This document shows, in pieces, positions 1-5,381 of a stretch of 7,156 nt of DNA (within the stretch, counting starts at the first letter, position 1; every line of letters starts with the position of its first letter). This DNA is from UBA920 sp038257015 (GTDB taxonomy: Bacteria > Patescibacteriota > Doudnabacteria > UBA920): positions 1-7,156 of the forward strand of contig JBBSJS010000042.1 of assembly GCA_038257015.1 (NCBI GenBank), written 5' to 3'. A model generated the notes under the pieces. The model was not told where the DNA came from. It was given only the letters and a program-made list of their open reading frames with translations, and ran no database searches. The position numbers and the translations under genes are program-made.

Positions 1-256
1 GAATACCACGACCATTATCTTCAACTTTTATTCCACCATCTTTTTGAAGAGTAACTTCAATCAAGTCGGCGTGGCCAGCCATGGCTTCGTCAACAGAGTT
101 GTCGACTACTTCCCAAATTAAGTGATGAAGACCTGTCTCTGAAGTGGAGCCGATATACATACCAGGTCGTTTGCGAACTGGGTCTAGGCCTTCTAATACT
201 GTAATATTATCAGCACTGTAAGTAGCTTTTTTCTTTTCTTTTTCGTCTTTTGCCAT
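1..256 (-). CDS. gyrB: DNA gyrase subunit B, N-terminal fragment (runs off the left edge)
   Basis: This is the first 85 codons of the ATPase subunit of a type IIA topoisomerase. GyrB hydrolyses ATP to drive negative supercoiling with GyrA. Visible are the N-terminal strap with LEGLDPVRKRPGMYIGST (about 21-38), GLHHLIWEVVDNS (42-54) with the family's catalytic Glu at E49 and Mg-binding Asn at N53, and the second GHKL motif VEDNGRG (78-84) with D80. A lysine/glutamate-rich tail of about 12 residues precedes the strap. The ATG at 254-256 is the only start that keeps the strap whole; no Shine-Dalgarno is visible upstream. Its own promoter and a structured leader lie at 257-377, after the terminator of the preceding unit. 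ParE has a similar N-terminus, so GyrB rather than ParE is the likelier but not proven call. Confidence 0.9.
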   Translation of the reverse strand, partial: MAKDEKEKKKATYSADNITVLEGLDPVRKRPGMYIGSTSETGLHHLIWEVVDNSVDEAMAGHADLIEVTLQKDGGIKVEDNGRGI

Positions 257-270
257 GTAAAAATTTAGTT

Positions 271-285
271 ATCTATGAAATAGAT
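271..285 (-). other. Inverted repeat 3 in the gyrB leader, close to the start codon
   Basis: ATCTAT (271-276) and ATAGAT (280-285) are perfectly complementary around a 3-nt loop. The stem shares positions 284-285 with inverted repeat 2, so the two cannot both be fully formed. It ends 14 nt before the gyrB ATG. The stem is weak because it is AT-rich. Confidence 0.4.
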
Positions 286-303
286 TCCCGCTTTTGCGAG
301 AAT
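284..303 (-). repeat. Inverted repeat 2 in the gyrB leader, resembling dispersed ATTCCC...GGGAAT palindromes
   Basis: On the minus strand ATTCTCGC, an AAAA loop and GCGGGAAT form an 8-bp stem with one G-U wobble. On the plus strand the outer sequence ATTCCCGC...GAGAAT resembles the short ATTCCC...GGGAAT palindromes dispersed in many bacterial genomes (for example Neisseria dRS3), with one base decayed. It is therefore either a leader hairpin or a decayed dispersed element. No second copy is seen in the window. Confidence 0.5.
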
Positions 304-314
304 AACAAGGGTGG

Positions 315-338
315 ATTTAGCCAAATTTGTGGCTAAAT
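315..338 (-). other. Inverted repeat 1 in the gyrB leader
   Basis: ATTTAGCC (315-322) is perfectly complementary to GGCTAAAT (331-338), and one more A-T pair inside gives a 9-bp stem with a 6-nt loop. In the minus-strand transcript it would begin a few nucleotides from the predicted start site. No T-run follows it, so it does not look like a terminator. A 5'-end stabilising stem or a protein-binding site are possible roles. Confidence 0.55.
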
Positions 339-348
339 AACTACTTAA

Positions 349-377
349 ATTTTAACACATTTTTAACACATTTTCCA
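349..377 (-). promoter_or_regulatory. Predicted gyrB promoter
   Basis: On the minus strand, TGGAAA (372-377, four of six matches to the -35 consensus) is followed by a 17-bp spacer and TAAAAT (349-354), preceded by TGT to form an extended -10. Transcription would start near 342, giving an 86-nt leader before the gyrB ATG. It sits between the upstream terminator (392-419) and gyrB, where a promoter is expected. The region is very AT-rich, so chance matches are possible and the other repeat copies offer weaker alternative -10 boxes. Confidence 0.5.
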
Positions 378-390
378 TTGGTTTTACACA
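350..390. repeat. Short phased repeats in the gyrB promoter
   Basis: Two exact tandem copies of the 11-mer TTTTAACACAT (plus strand) occupy 350-360 and 361-371. A near copy, TTTTACACA, lies at 382-390. The starts are 11 and 21 bp apart, about one and two helical turns, so the copies would present the same face of the DNA. They overlap the predicted -10 and spacer. They could be an operator, or simply a slippage duplication; the window does not decide. Confidence 0.6.
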
Positions 391-391
391 G

Positions 392-419
392 AAAAACCCG
401 CATAATATAGCGGGTTTTT
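392..419 (-). terminator. Rho-independent terminator after the PheRS gene
   Basis: A perfect 10-bp inverted repeat (AAAAACCCGC at 392-401 with GCGGGTTTTT at 410-419) encloses an 8-nt loop. On the minus strand the GC core is followed by five T residues. It lies 13 nt past the PheRS stop codon. The symmetric A/T tracts mean it could stop transcription from either side. It separates the PheRS unit from gyrB. Confidence 0.9.
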
Positions 420-432
420 AGGGTTAAATTGC

Positions 433-1572
433 CTATCTTAACTCGGCGTTAAATTGCTCAGCTGTTTGCTTATAGACTTCGTCTTGAAGAGGCTCAACTT
501 CGGTGGCTTCAAGAGTGCGTTCTGTGCTTCTGTAATGGATACGATAAGTATAGGAAACTTTATCGTCACCAAATTTCTCAGCGTTTTCATACTTATCTAA
601 TAATTGAACTTCTTCAACTAATTCCCCACCGATGTCTCGAATTAAGTCGAAATAATTATTTGGTTCAAAAGATTTTTCGACTATAAACGAAATGTCACGG
701 ATGACTGGGGGGTACTTGCTTACTTCCACAAACTTTTGTCCCAGCTTGAGCTGCTTAATTACTCGCTCGTCCTTACTCCAGAGTAAACGAATGTCAGGAA
801 GTTCCATACCAATTATAGCTAAACGTTCTAAACCGAAACCAAAAGCCCAGCCATTGTATTGGTTTGGATCGACATCAAGTTTCTCGAGAACACCTGGTTG
901 AACAAGTCCTGCACCAAGTACTTCAATCCATTTGCCATCTTTGTCCACTTCCATTTCTAAGGAAGAATGTGTGTAAGGAAAAGTGTCGTCATTGAAGCGG
1001 TACTTAACATCAGGCCCAAAAGCAGCCTTTACCACATTTGCTAAGACTTCTTTTAAGTCATCTTGACTGATGGTTTTTTCGCTTGTTGGATGTAAATACA
1101 AGCCATCAACTTGATGGAATATGTTCATGTGATTACGATCTATTTCATCTTTACGGTAAACCTTGCCATAAGACAAAACACCCAACGCTTTGTTTTCTGA
1201 AATTTTCTCACGAATCTCTGGTTGGTTGAAATAGTAGTACCACATCACAGTTGTGTGGGTGCGCAAGATATTCTCTTCGTCAACGTAGTAAGTGTCACTT
1301 TTAGAACGTGCTGGATGTTCTGGTGGAAAATTGAACAAGTCAAAACTTTCTCGAGCAGGAACAATTTCAGGAATTTGAATACTATCAAAATTTTGAAACT
1401 GATCTAGAGACACGACTCTATCTATAAGTTCCCTGATTGGTCCGCTCTGTTCCCTGGATAAATCTGGCATTTCGAGATAGCGCCGGATACGACTTGCTTC
1501 AGCGTCAGTTCGCTGACTTAGCTTCTCGATTAACTTATCTTGTTCTTCTGGTGAAATAGTAATGTTATGCAT
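433..1572 (-). CDS. pheS: Phenylalanine--tRNA ligase, single-chain mitochondrial-type (PheS core fused to FDX-ACB)
   Basis: Charges tRNA-Phe with phenylalanine in the cytoplasm. Numbered from the ATG at 1572 (379 aa), the class II core is at about 65-275: HPARSKSDTYYV (86-97), LRTHTT (103-108), motif 2 YGKVYRKDEIDRNH (135-148) with IFHQVDGL (151-158), THSSLEMEV (201-209), EVLGAG (217-222) and motif 3 WAFGFGLERLA (242-252) with PDIRLLW (259-265). The last 95 residues (from SKYPPVIRDISF at 285) form an FDX-ACB anticodon-binding domain with DLIRDIGGELVEEVQLLDKY (309-328) and STERTL (349-354). Standard bacterial PheS lacks this domain; it normally ends PheT. Core plus FDX-ACB, and the wording around motifs 2 and 3, match the monomeric mitochondrial enzyme. 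The long N-terminal coiled coil of bacterial PheS is reduced to a short helical stretch. The frame also opens with TTG at 1614, directly after a stop codon; I chose ATG 1572. Neither start has a Shine-Dalgarno. Confidence 0.92.
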   Translation of the reverse strand: MHNITISPEEQDKLIEKLSQRTDAEASRIRRYLEMPDLSREQSGPIRELIDRVVSLDQFQNFDSIQIPEIVPARESFDLFNFPPEHPARSKSDTYYVDEENILRTHTTVMWYYYFNQPEIREKISENKALGVLSYGKVYRKDEIDRNHMNIFHQVDGLYLHPTSEKTISQDDLKEVLANVVKAAFGPDVKYRFNDDTFPYTHSSLEMEVDKDGKWIEVLGAGLVQPGVLEKLDVDPNQYNGWAFGFGLERLAIIGMELPDIRLLWSKDERVIKQLKLGQKFVEVSKYPPVIRDISFIVEKSFEPNNYFDLIRDIGGELVEEVQLLDKYENAEKFGDDKVSYTYRIHYRSTERTLEATEVEPLQDEVYKQTAEQFNAELR

Positions 1573-1624
1573 AGTTTTGATTATTTCGAGTCTGTTTAAC
1601 AGGAGCTGTTTCAACTAAATTATT

Positions 1625-2053
1625 CTAAGCAATAATTTTACCAAGATGAGTATCTTTCGGCAATACCATAATTTCCGGTTTATCACCTGGCTGTTTAGTT
1701 AACCCCAATTCAAATTCCGCACAAATCATCCCCTGGCTCTCCACTCCCCTGATTGTGGCTTTGCCAAGAACAAATGACTCGTGAGTGTCAGAATGAATAT
1801 TTTGGGCGATTGTTGAGCCTGGGAGAGCGAGTGCGACGATGTCGCCAACTTGAAAGTTGTTAGCTCCACAAACAACAGGCTCGACAATACCTGAGCCAGT
1901 ATCTAAGGCCACAATTCTTAATCTGTCAGCGTTTGAATGTTTTTCAACTTTGGTAACTTTTGCAGCGATAATTTTACCTTCGATAGAATTAGTTTCGTGA
2001 TTTTGCTTAGAGTGAGGATTTAATTTATTTAATAGTTTTAAAATAAAGTTCAT
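1625..2053 (-). CDS. Freestanding tRNA-binding (EMAPII-like OB-fold) protein, PheT N-terminal type
   Basis: This 142-aa protein is essentially one tRNA-binding domain of the kind that begins bacterial PheT. Visible are GKIIAAKVTKVEKHSNADRL (26-45), VVCGANNFQVGD (60-71), ALALPGSTI (74-82) and IRGVESQGMICAEFELGL (101-118), then a PheT-like ending with IMVLPKD (128-134). The first 24 residues are a separate tail that starts as a short amphipathic helix (MNFILKLLNKLN). The rest of PheT (B3/B4 editing, B5, B6/B7 and B8) is absent; the frame stops at TAG 1625-1627. The gene begins 11 nt after the pilin-like gene and ends 10 nt before the longest PheRS frame, so co-transcription is likely. Inference: it supplies tRNA affinity in trans to the adjacent PheRS. 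The alternative is a YtpR- or CsaA-like protein; PheT or YtpR type fits best. No clear Shine-Dalgarno precedes ATG 2051-2053. Confidence 0.82.
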   Translation of the reverse strand: MNFILKLLNKLNPHSKQNHETNSIEGKIIAAKVTKVEKHSNADRLRIVALDTGSGIVEPVVCGANNFQVGDIVALALPGSTIAQNIHSDTHESFVLGKATIRGVESQGMICAEFELGLTKQPGDKPEIMVLPKDTHLGKIIA

Positions 2054-2064
2054 GGTTGTTTATA

Positions 2065-3441
2065 TTAATAATCGCGGCATTCGTCTTGATTGCAGAGGTA
2101 TCCAGTGGTGCCTGGTGCTGGATTAAGTAGTACAGCTCTGATTGTGAAAGTATCAAATAGTTCGCCAACTTGGTATTGATAATCTTGTCCTGTATGAGGG
2201 TCCTTAGGAAGAGCTGCAAAATATTTCGGCACCATCGCAGCTTGGTAATTCTCTACAGTTGGGAAAACATAAACAACTTCACTGTTTGGATCGACTTCAC
2301 TTGCTGAGTATATTAGCAAAGCGTTGCGAATCCTTTCCAAATCTGTTTTCTTGTTATCGTCAACCTCTTTGGTATTATTTTTTAGAGCTTCTGCTTCTGC
2401 ATCGGAAGCCTTGTATTTAATTAATAGATTTTGAGTTTCACTGTAGTATGTTAGTTCAAAGTCTAGATTATTATTTAAAGCTCTATACCCATATACATAC
2501 CTATCTAAGTTGATTGGGTCGTTATAATTAGTGGCCACTGTGTTATAGCTCTTGATAGTATCGGCCATTTGCACGAAATCCTCTCCTGGGGGGAAAGTTC
2601 GTTTCTCATTTCTGTATTTGATAAGAGCGCCGCCAATTTTTTTAATTGTGCTTAGTCGTTGGGAGTCACGATCAAGCTTTGCTTCAGACGACTGATCAAT
2701 GTTCAAGTTGAGCATGGCGCTACTAGTAGGGTCAATAAAATCATACAAAGTAATAGCCACATCACCAAGAGTACTGATAGTAGGTTGGTGCATACCAAAT
2801 TCTTTTACACGGCTCTTTATTTCAATAATCTCTGATTCGTTATAAGGTTCATTAGTATTAATATCGTAACCGTTTTTTACGAAATCAGGGTCTCGGTAAT
2901 CTCCTTCTCCACGCCATGTCTTACTTAGCAAAGGATTGCTTTTGAATATATTAACTTCATCACCGTCAGCAAGTCCATCGCCATCGCTATCTGGCAAATT
3001 TGGATCGGTTGCTAACTCGTGTTCTTTTTTATTGTTTAGTCCATCGCGGTCAGCATCGGCTGAATCTCCACAGATGTTTATTTCTGTACATGTTTCACTA
3101 CCAAAATAACGTAAAAGCCAATCTGGTGGAGTGCTAACTTCTGGAGTGGTTTCAATTGGAGTTTCGGCAATTGGAGGGGTGACAACTTCTTGAGTGACTG
3201 GCTCAGAGTTACTATCCATCAAAAACCATGCTACAACTCCGCCAATTGCTAAAAGCACCAACAAGGAAGGAACAATTATTAGTATTGCCTTATTTTTGTT
3301 GGCAGTGCCTGGTCCGCGACCTTGTAGTGTGTTTACTGTTGGTGCGGTGTTCTGGGGTTTCACTTGAGCTGCTTTATTTTGAGCAACTTGTGGCATGACG
3401 TTGTAGAACGCAGAAGATTGATTGATGGAACGATCAGCCAT
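2065..3441 (-). CDS. Membrane-anchored surface protein with TSP3 calcium repeats and pilin-like C-terminal domains
   Basis: Function unknown; 458 aa. Layout: a polar Gln/Asn/Thr-rich N-terminus (1-48), one transmembrane helix (about 51-75), a Thr/Pro/Glu-rich spacer (76-106), then calcium-type thrombospondin-3 repeats: DADRDGLNNKKE (129-140) and DSDGDGLADGDE (151-162). After a linker, two stretches resemble the soluble part of type II secretion or type IV pseudopilins. The first is about 256-345 (RDSQRLSTIKKIGGALIKY). The second is about 364-440, with LERIRNALLIY, then YFAALPKDPHTGQDYQYQ and an aliphatic end. The helix lacks a prepilin peptidase site, so this is not a classical pilin. Four cysteines all lie outside the membrane, in two close pairs (C118/C124 and C450/C455), and could form disulfides. 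It follows the small membrane protein by 18 nt. A cell-surface role is inferred. Confidence 0.75.
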   Translation of the reverse strand: MADRSINQSSAFYNVMPQVAQNKAAQVKPQNTAPTVNTLQGRGPGTANKNKAILIIVPSLLVLLAIGGVVAWFLMDSNSEPVTQEVVTPPIAETPIETTPEVSTPPDWLLRYFGSETCTEINICGDSADADRDGLNNKKEHELATDPNLPDSDGDGLADGDEVNIFKSNPLLSKTWRGEGDYRDPDFVKNGYDINTNEPYNESEIIEIKSRVKEFGMHQPTISTLGDVAITLYDFIDPTSSAMLNLNIDQSSEAKLDRDSQRLSTIKKIGGALIKYRNEKRTFPPGEDFVQMADTIKSYNTVATNYNDPINLDRYVYGYRALNNNLDFELTYYSETQNLLIKYKASDAEAEALKNNTKEVDDNKKTDLERIRNALLIYSASEVDPNSEVVYVFPTVENYQAAMVPKYFAALPKDPHTGQDYQYQVGELFDTFTIRAVLLNPAPGTTGYLCNQDECRDY

Positions 3442-3459
3442 TTTTATTTCGTCTTTAAT

Positions 3460-3828
3460 TTAGGTATTAAAAAAAGATTCTAAAACTATTACAAATAAAA
3501 CTAATGTAATTGCTACCCACCAGACTAGTAAGCCATTAACTTGCAGTAGTAAAGTGCTGGTAAAAAGCACAGCCACTAAACACCCTTGTCTAAGTGAGAC
3601 ATCAAGCTGGTTTCTTAGTACCGACTTGATAAAACGGTAGCGTAAAAAAATTAAAACAATACTTGTTAGCCCGGCGATAGTAAGAAATAGAAGTAAGTAA
3701 AAAGCTATATGAACAATTAACCCAGCATTGTAAGGGTCGCTAAATTTAATTATTGACCATAATCCAGAAGCTGAGGCTAAAGTGCCGAAAGCTAAGAATA
3801 CTAAAGAGGAGCCAAGTGAATTTCCCAT
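3460..3828 (-). CDS. Small four-helix integral membrane protein of unknown function
   Basis: This 122-aa protein is strongly hydrophobic, with probable membrane segments at about 8-28, 35-62, 82-97 and 99-119. A basic loop (RYRFIKSVLRNQ, 63-74) joins segments two and three, which by the positive-inside rule places that loop in the cytoplasm. The pattern, including a DVSLRQG stretch before the third segment, resembles a small membrane protein I associate with CPR genomes; that is a recollection, not a search result. No catalytic motif is visible. It is the first gene behind the promoter at 3853-3881, with a short leader of about 18 nt. A weak AGG lies just upstream of ATG 3826-3828. The next gene, 18 nt on, is the anchored surface protein, so an envelope role is plausible. 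Confidence 0.65.
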   Translation of the reverse strand: MGNSLGSSLVFLAFGTLASASGLWSIIKFSDPYNAGLIVHIAFYLLLFLTIAGLTSIVLIFLRYRFIKSVLRNQLDVSLRQGCLVAVLFTSTLLLQVNGLLVWWVAITLVLFVIVLESFFNT

Positions 3829-3852
3829 TGCCTGTATTAATTATCGTTATTA

Positions 3853-3881
3853 ATTATACCATAAAACACCAAATTTGATAA
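3853..3881 (-). promoter_or_regulatory. Predicted extended -10 promoter for the membrane/surface/PheRS unit
   Basis: On the minus strand TTATCA (3876-3881, four of six to the -35 consensus), a 17-bp spacer and a perfect TATAAT (3853-3858) preceded by TGG form an extended -10. The start would be near 3846, about 18 nt before the ATG at 3828. It is the best promoter match in the window. Its -35 and spacer overlap the hairpin at 3867-3891. Confidence 0.7.
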
Positions 3882-3891
3882 AAATTTGGTG
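3867..3891 (-). terminator. Terminator-like hairpin after the EVE gene
   Basis: CACCAAATTT and AAATTTGGTG form a perfect 10-bp stem around a 5-nt loop. On the minus strand a TTTTA run follows. It lies 30 nt past the EVE stop codon. The stem is AT-rich and the T-run is only four long, so termination may be partial and the downstream unit may also receive read-through. Confidence 0.55.
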
Positions 3892-3921
3892 GCCCAGTTG
3901 ATAGTTAAATTTTGGTTTACA

Positions 3922-4329
3922 TTAGATTATTAAACCGCGTTTCTTCAACCAGTCTATAAATTCTTTGGTCACTTCCATGGTAGATAGACGTGAGTGATAA
4001 ACTAAAGGCAATTTTGCAAATTTACCAGACTGTTTAACATCTTTAATCGTGACGAAAGGCTCTTTGAAAATACGCTGTAGTTTAAGTTCTACTAGCCAAC
4101 TTTTAGGATCTTTCGGATCTGCTCCAAGTTGCTTGGTTACTGACGCTACTCCTCGAATAGTGCCTTCACCTTGTGAGTGGTAAATTAGAACTCTATCACC
4201 TTTTTGCATCAGCTTGAGAGCTTGTACAGCCTGAGCGTTTCTTACCCCATTCCAAACAGTAACTTTTTCTTTGGTGAAGTCTTCAATGCTATAAGTTTGC
4301 GGATCAGTCTTGGCTAAAAAATATTTCAT
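3922..4329 (-). CDS. EVE domain-containing protein
   Basis: This 135-aa protein is a complete single EVE domain, a PUA-like fold. Diagnostic features are FLAKTDPQTYSIEDF (4-18), VTVWNGVRNAQA (23-34), KGDRVLIYHSQGEGTIRGVA (43-62), DPKDPKSW (71-78) and a late YHSRLSTMEVT (111-121). The family commonly has KTEP where this protein has KTDP. EVE and YTH-related folds bind modified bases in DNA or RNA through an aromatic pocket; the tryptophan and the YHS segment here are the usual pocket-side positions. The ligand of this member cannot be read from the sequence. It starts with ATG overlapping the cupin stop (ATGA, 4326-4329), which implies translational coupling, and it is the last gene of its unit. 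There is no separate Shine-Dalgarno. Confidence 0.9.
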   Translation of the reverse strand: MKYFLAKTDPQTYSIEDFTKEKVTVWNGVRNAQAVQALKLMQKGDRVLIYHSQGEGTIRGVASVTKQLGADPKDPKSWLVELKLQRIFKEPFVTIKDVKQSGKFAKLPLVYHSRLSTMEVTKEFIDWLKKRGLII

Positions 4330-4724
4330 GTTAAATTATTACGCCACTGTGAATCTCTGTCGAAATCATCTTCCAGACGCTCGTTATCGTATTCATCAAA
4401 CTCTCCTGTAATCATTTCGATAATAATAAGATTTTCTGTTCCAGCTCTATTATCAAGACGATGTTTATCCCCTATTTCAATCTGCACAGATTTTCCAGGT
4501 GCTAAAGAAATTTCCTTATCGTTAATTACAGCGATACCGTTACCGGCTATTGTAAACCAATGCTCTGCTCTAAGCTGATGTTTCTGGTAAGAAAGTCTTT
4601 TCCCGGGATAAACTTCTAGCCGTTTGATGATGATATCTTTATTCTCACCTTGATTGGTTAGCTCGGAAAGCACGGTAAAGTTGCCCCACGGTCTTTCTTC
4701 GAAATCTTTAGCATTTTTAGCCAT
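4326..4724 (-). CDS. Cupin protein, mannose-6-phosphate isomerase type II-like
   Basis: This 132-aa protein is a standalone cupin of the kind that forms the C-terminal isomerase domain of bifunctional ManC/AlgA enzymes. It begins with the family's RPWGNFTVL (11-19), then PGKRLSYQKHQLRAEHW (40-56), GNGIAVINDKE (61-71), APGKSVQI (75-82), KHRLDN (87-92) and TGEFDEYDNERLEDDF (106-121). The expected metal ligands are present as Q47, H49, E54 and H88. Known relatives interconvert mannose-6-phosphate and fructose-6-phosphate. No nucleotidyltransferase partner is in the window, so the substrate is uncertain and a sugar-binding or other isomerase role is possible. ATG 4722-4724 lies one base after the DedA stop, and the end overlaps the EVE gene by four bases. 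Confidence 0.85.
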   Translation of the reverse strand: MAKNAKDFEERPWGNFTVLSELTNQGENKDIIIKRLEVYPGKRLSYQKHQLRAEHWFTIAGNGIAVINDKEISLAPGKSVQIEIGDKHRLDNRAGTENLIIIEMITGEFDEYDNERLEDDFDRDSQWRNNLT

Positions 4725-4725
4725 A

Positions 4726-5367
4726 TTATTTCTTTAAAAGTTTATTCCAAGTTAGTTTCAGGTTCTCATAAATCTTTTCTCGAAGAGTTTTGTCAGTGAT
4801 CACCTTTTTTATGTATGGAGAAATAGAAAGCAAAATAATAATAGCAACCCCGGGCAAGATATAATGTTCAGCATTGGGAACAACCTTGCCTAGAAAGTAT
4901 CCTAATAATGTTATACCCACCACCCAAAGAAAAGCACCGACAACATTGTAAAATAGAAAAGTTTTGTAATCCATCTTTGCAACGCCTGCTAGGGTCGGCG
5001 CGAAGGTTCTAATTATTGGCACAAAGCGAGCGATGATTATTGTTTTGGGACCATGCTTAGCATAGAAAGCCTGGGCTTTGTCGATGTGGCTCTTTTTAAA
5101 CAATAGAGACTCTTCTTTGCTGAATACCTTAGGGCCGAGCTTGCGACCAATGTTATAACCTACACTGTCGCCGATAATAGCAGCAGCAAGCATTACGAAC
5201 ATTAAAAGATAGATATTAAAGAAGCCTTGTGCTGCTAGTATTCCAGCTGTGAAAAGTAAACTATCGCCAGGTAGAAAGAAGCCAAGCAACAATCCAGTTT
5301 CAGCGAAAATAATTCCAAAAATTCCTAAGTAACCAACCGCTTCTAAAAGACTTTTTATATCAAACAT
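4726..5367 (-). CDS. DedA family (SNARE-associated/VTT domain) membrane protein
   Basis: This 213-aa integral membrane protein has the length and motifs of the DedA superfamily. Members act in lipid-carrier recycling (undecaprenyl phosphate flipping in some), membrane homeostasis and drug or ion resistance. Visible are ETGLLLGFFLPGDSLLFTAG (23-42), GDSVGYNIGRKLG (66-78), ARFVPIIRTFAPTLAGVAKM (113-132) and NVVGAFLW (141-148), with hydrophobic helices throughout and a basic C-terminal tail. The two reentrant-loop signatures with their acidic and Arg residues are intact. Which lipid it moves cannot be told from sequence. It follows the helicase-nuclease by 23 nt and has the only good Shine-Dalgarno in the window, so its translation is probably initiated independently. 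Confidence 0.93.
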   Translation of the reverse strand: MFDIKSLLEAVGYLGIFGIIFAETGLLLGFFLPGDSLLFTAGILAAQGFFNIYLLMFVMLAAAIIGDSVGYNIGRKLGPKVFSKEESLLFKKSHIDKAQAFYAKHGPKTIIIARFVPIIRTFAPTLAGVAKMDYKTFLFYNVVGAFLWVVGITLLGYFLGKVVPNAEHYILPGVAIIILLSISPYIKKVITDKTLREKIYENLKLTWNKLLKK

Positions 5368-5376
5368 GTTTTGTAT

Positions 5377-5381
5377 TCCTT
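5377..5381 (-). promoter_or_regulatory. Shine-Dalgarno site of the DedA gene
   Basis: AAGGA on the minus strand lies 9 nt before ATG 5365-5367. It supports that start. It stands out because the other starts in the window have weak or no such site. Confidence 0.7.

Noticed and set aside
692..1407. Plus-strand open frames (692-901 and 1222-1407) inside the PheRS gene
   Set aside because: They are antisense to highly conserved synthetase motifs, have no recognisable protein features and no ribosome site; they are shadows.
2025..2219. 64-codon minus-strand frame across the junction of the surface protein and the tRNA-binding protein
   Set aside because: It overlaps both conserved genes in another frame and its composition is merely AT-driven.
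2065..3441. The surface protein as a classical type IV prepilin
   Set aside because: The transmembrane helix starts near residue 51 and is not preceded by a prepilin peptidase site with Glu at +5.
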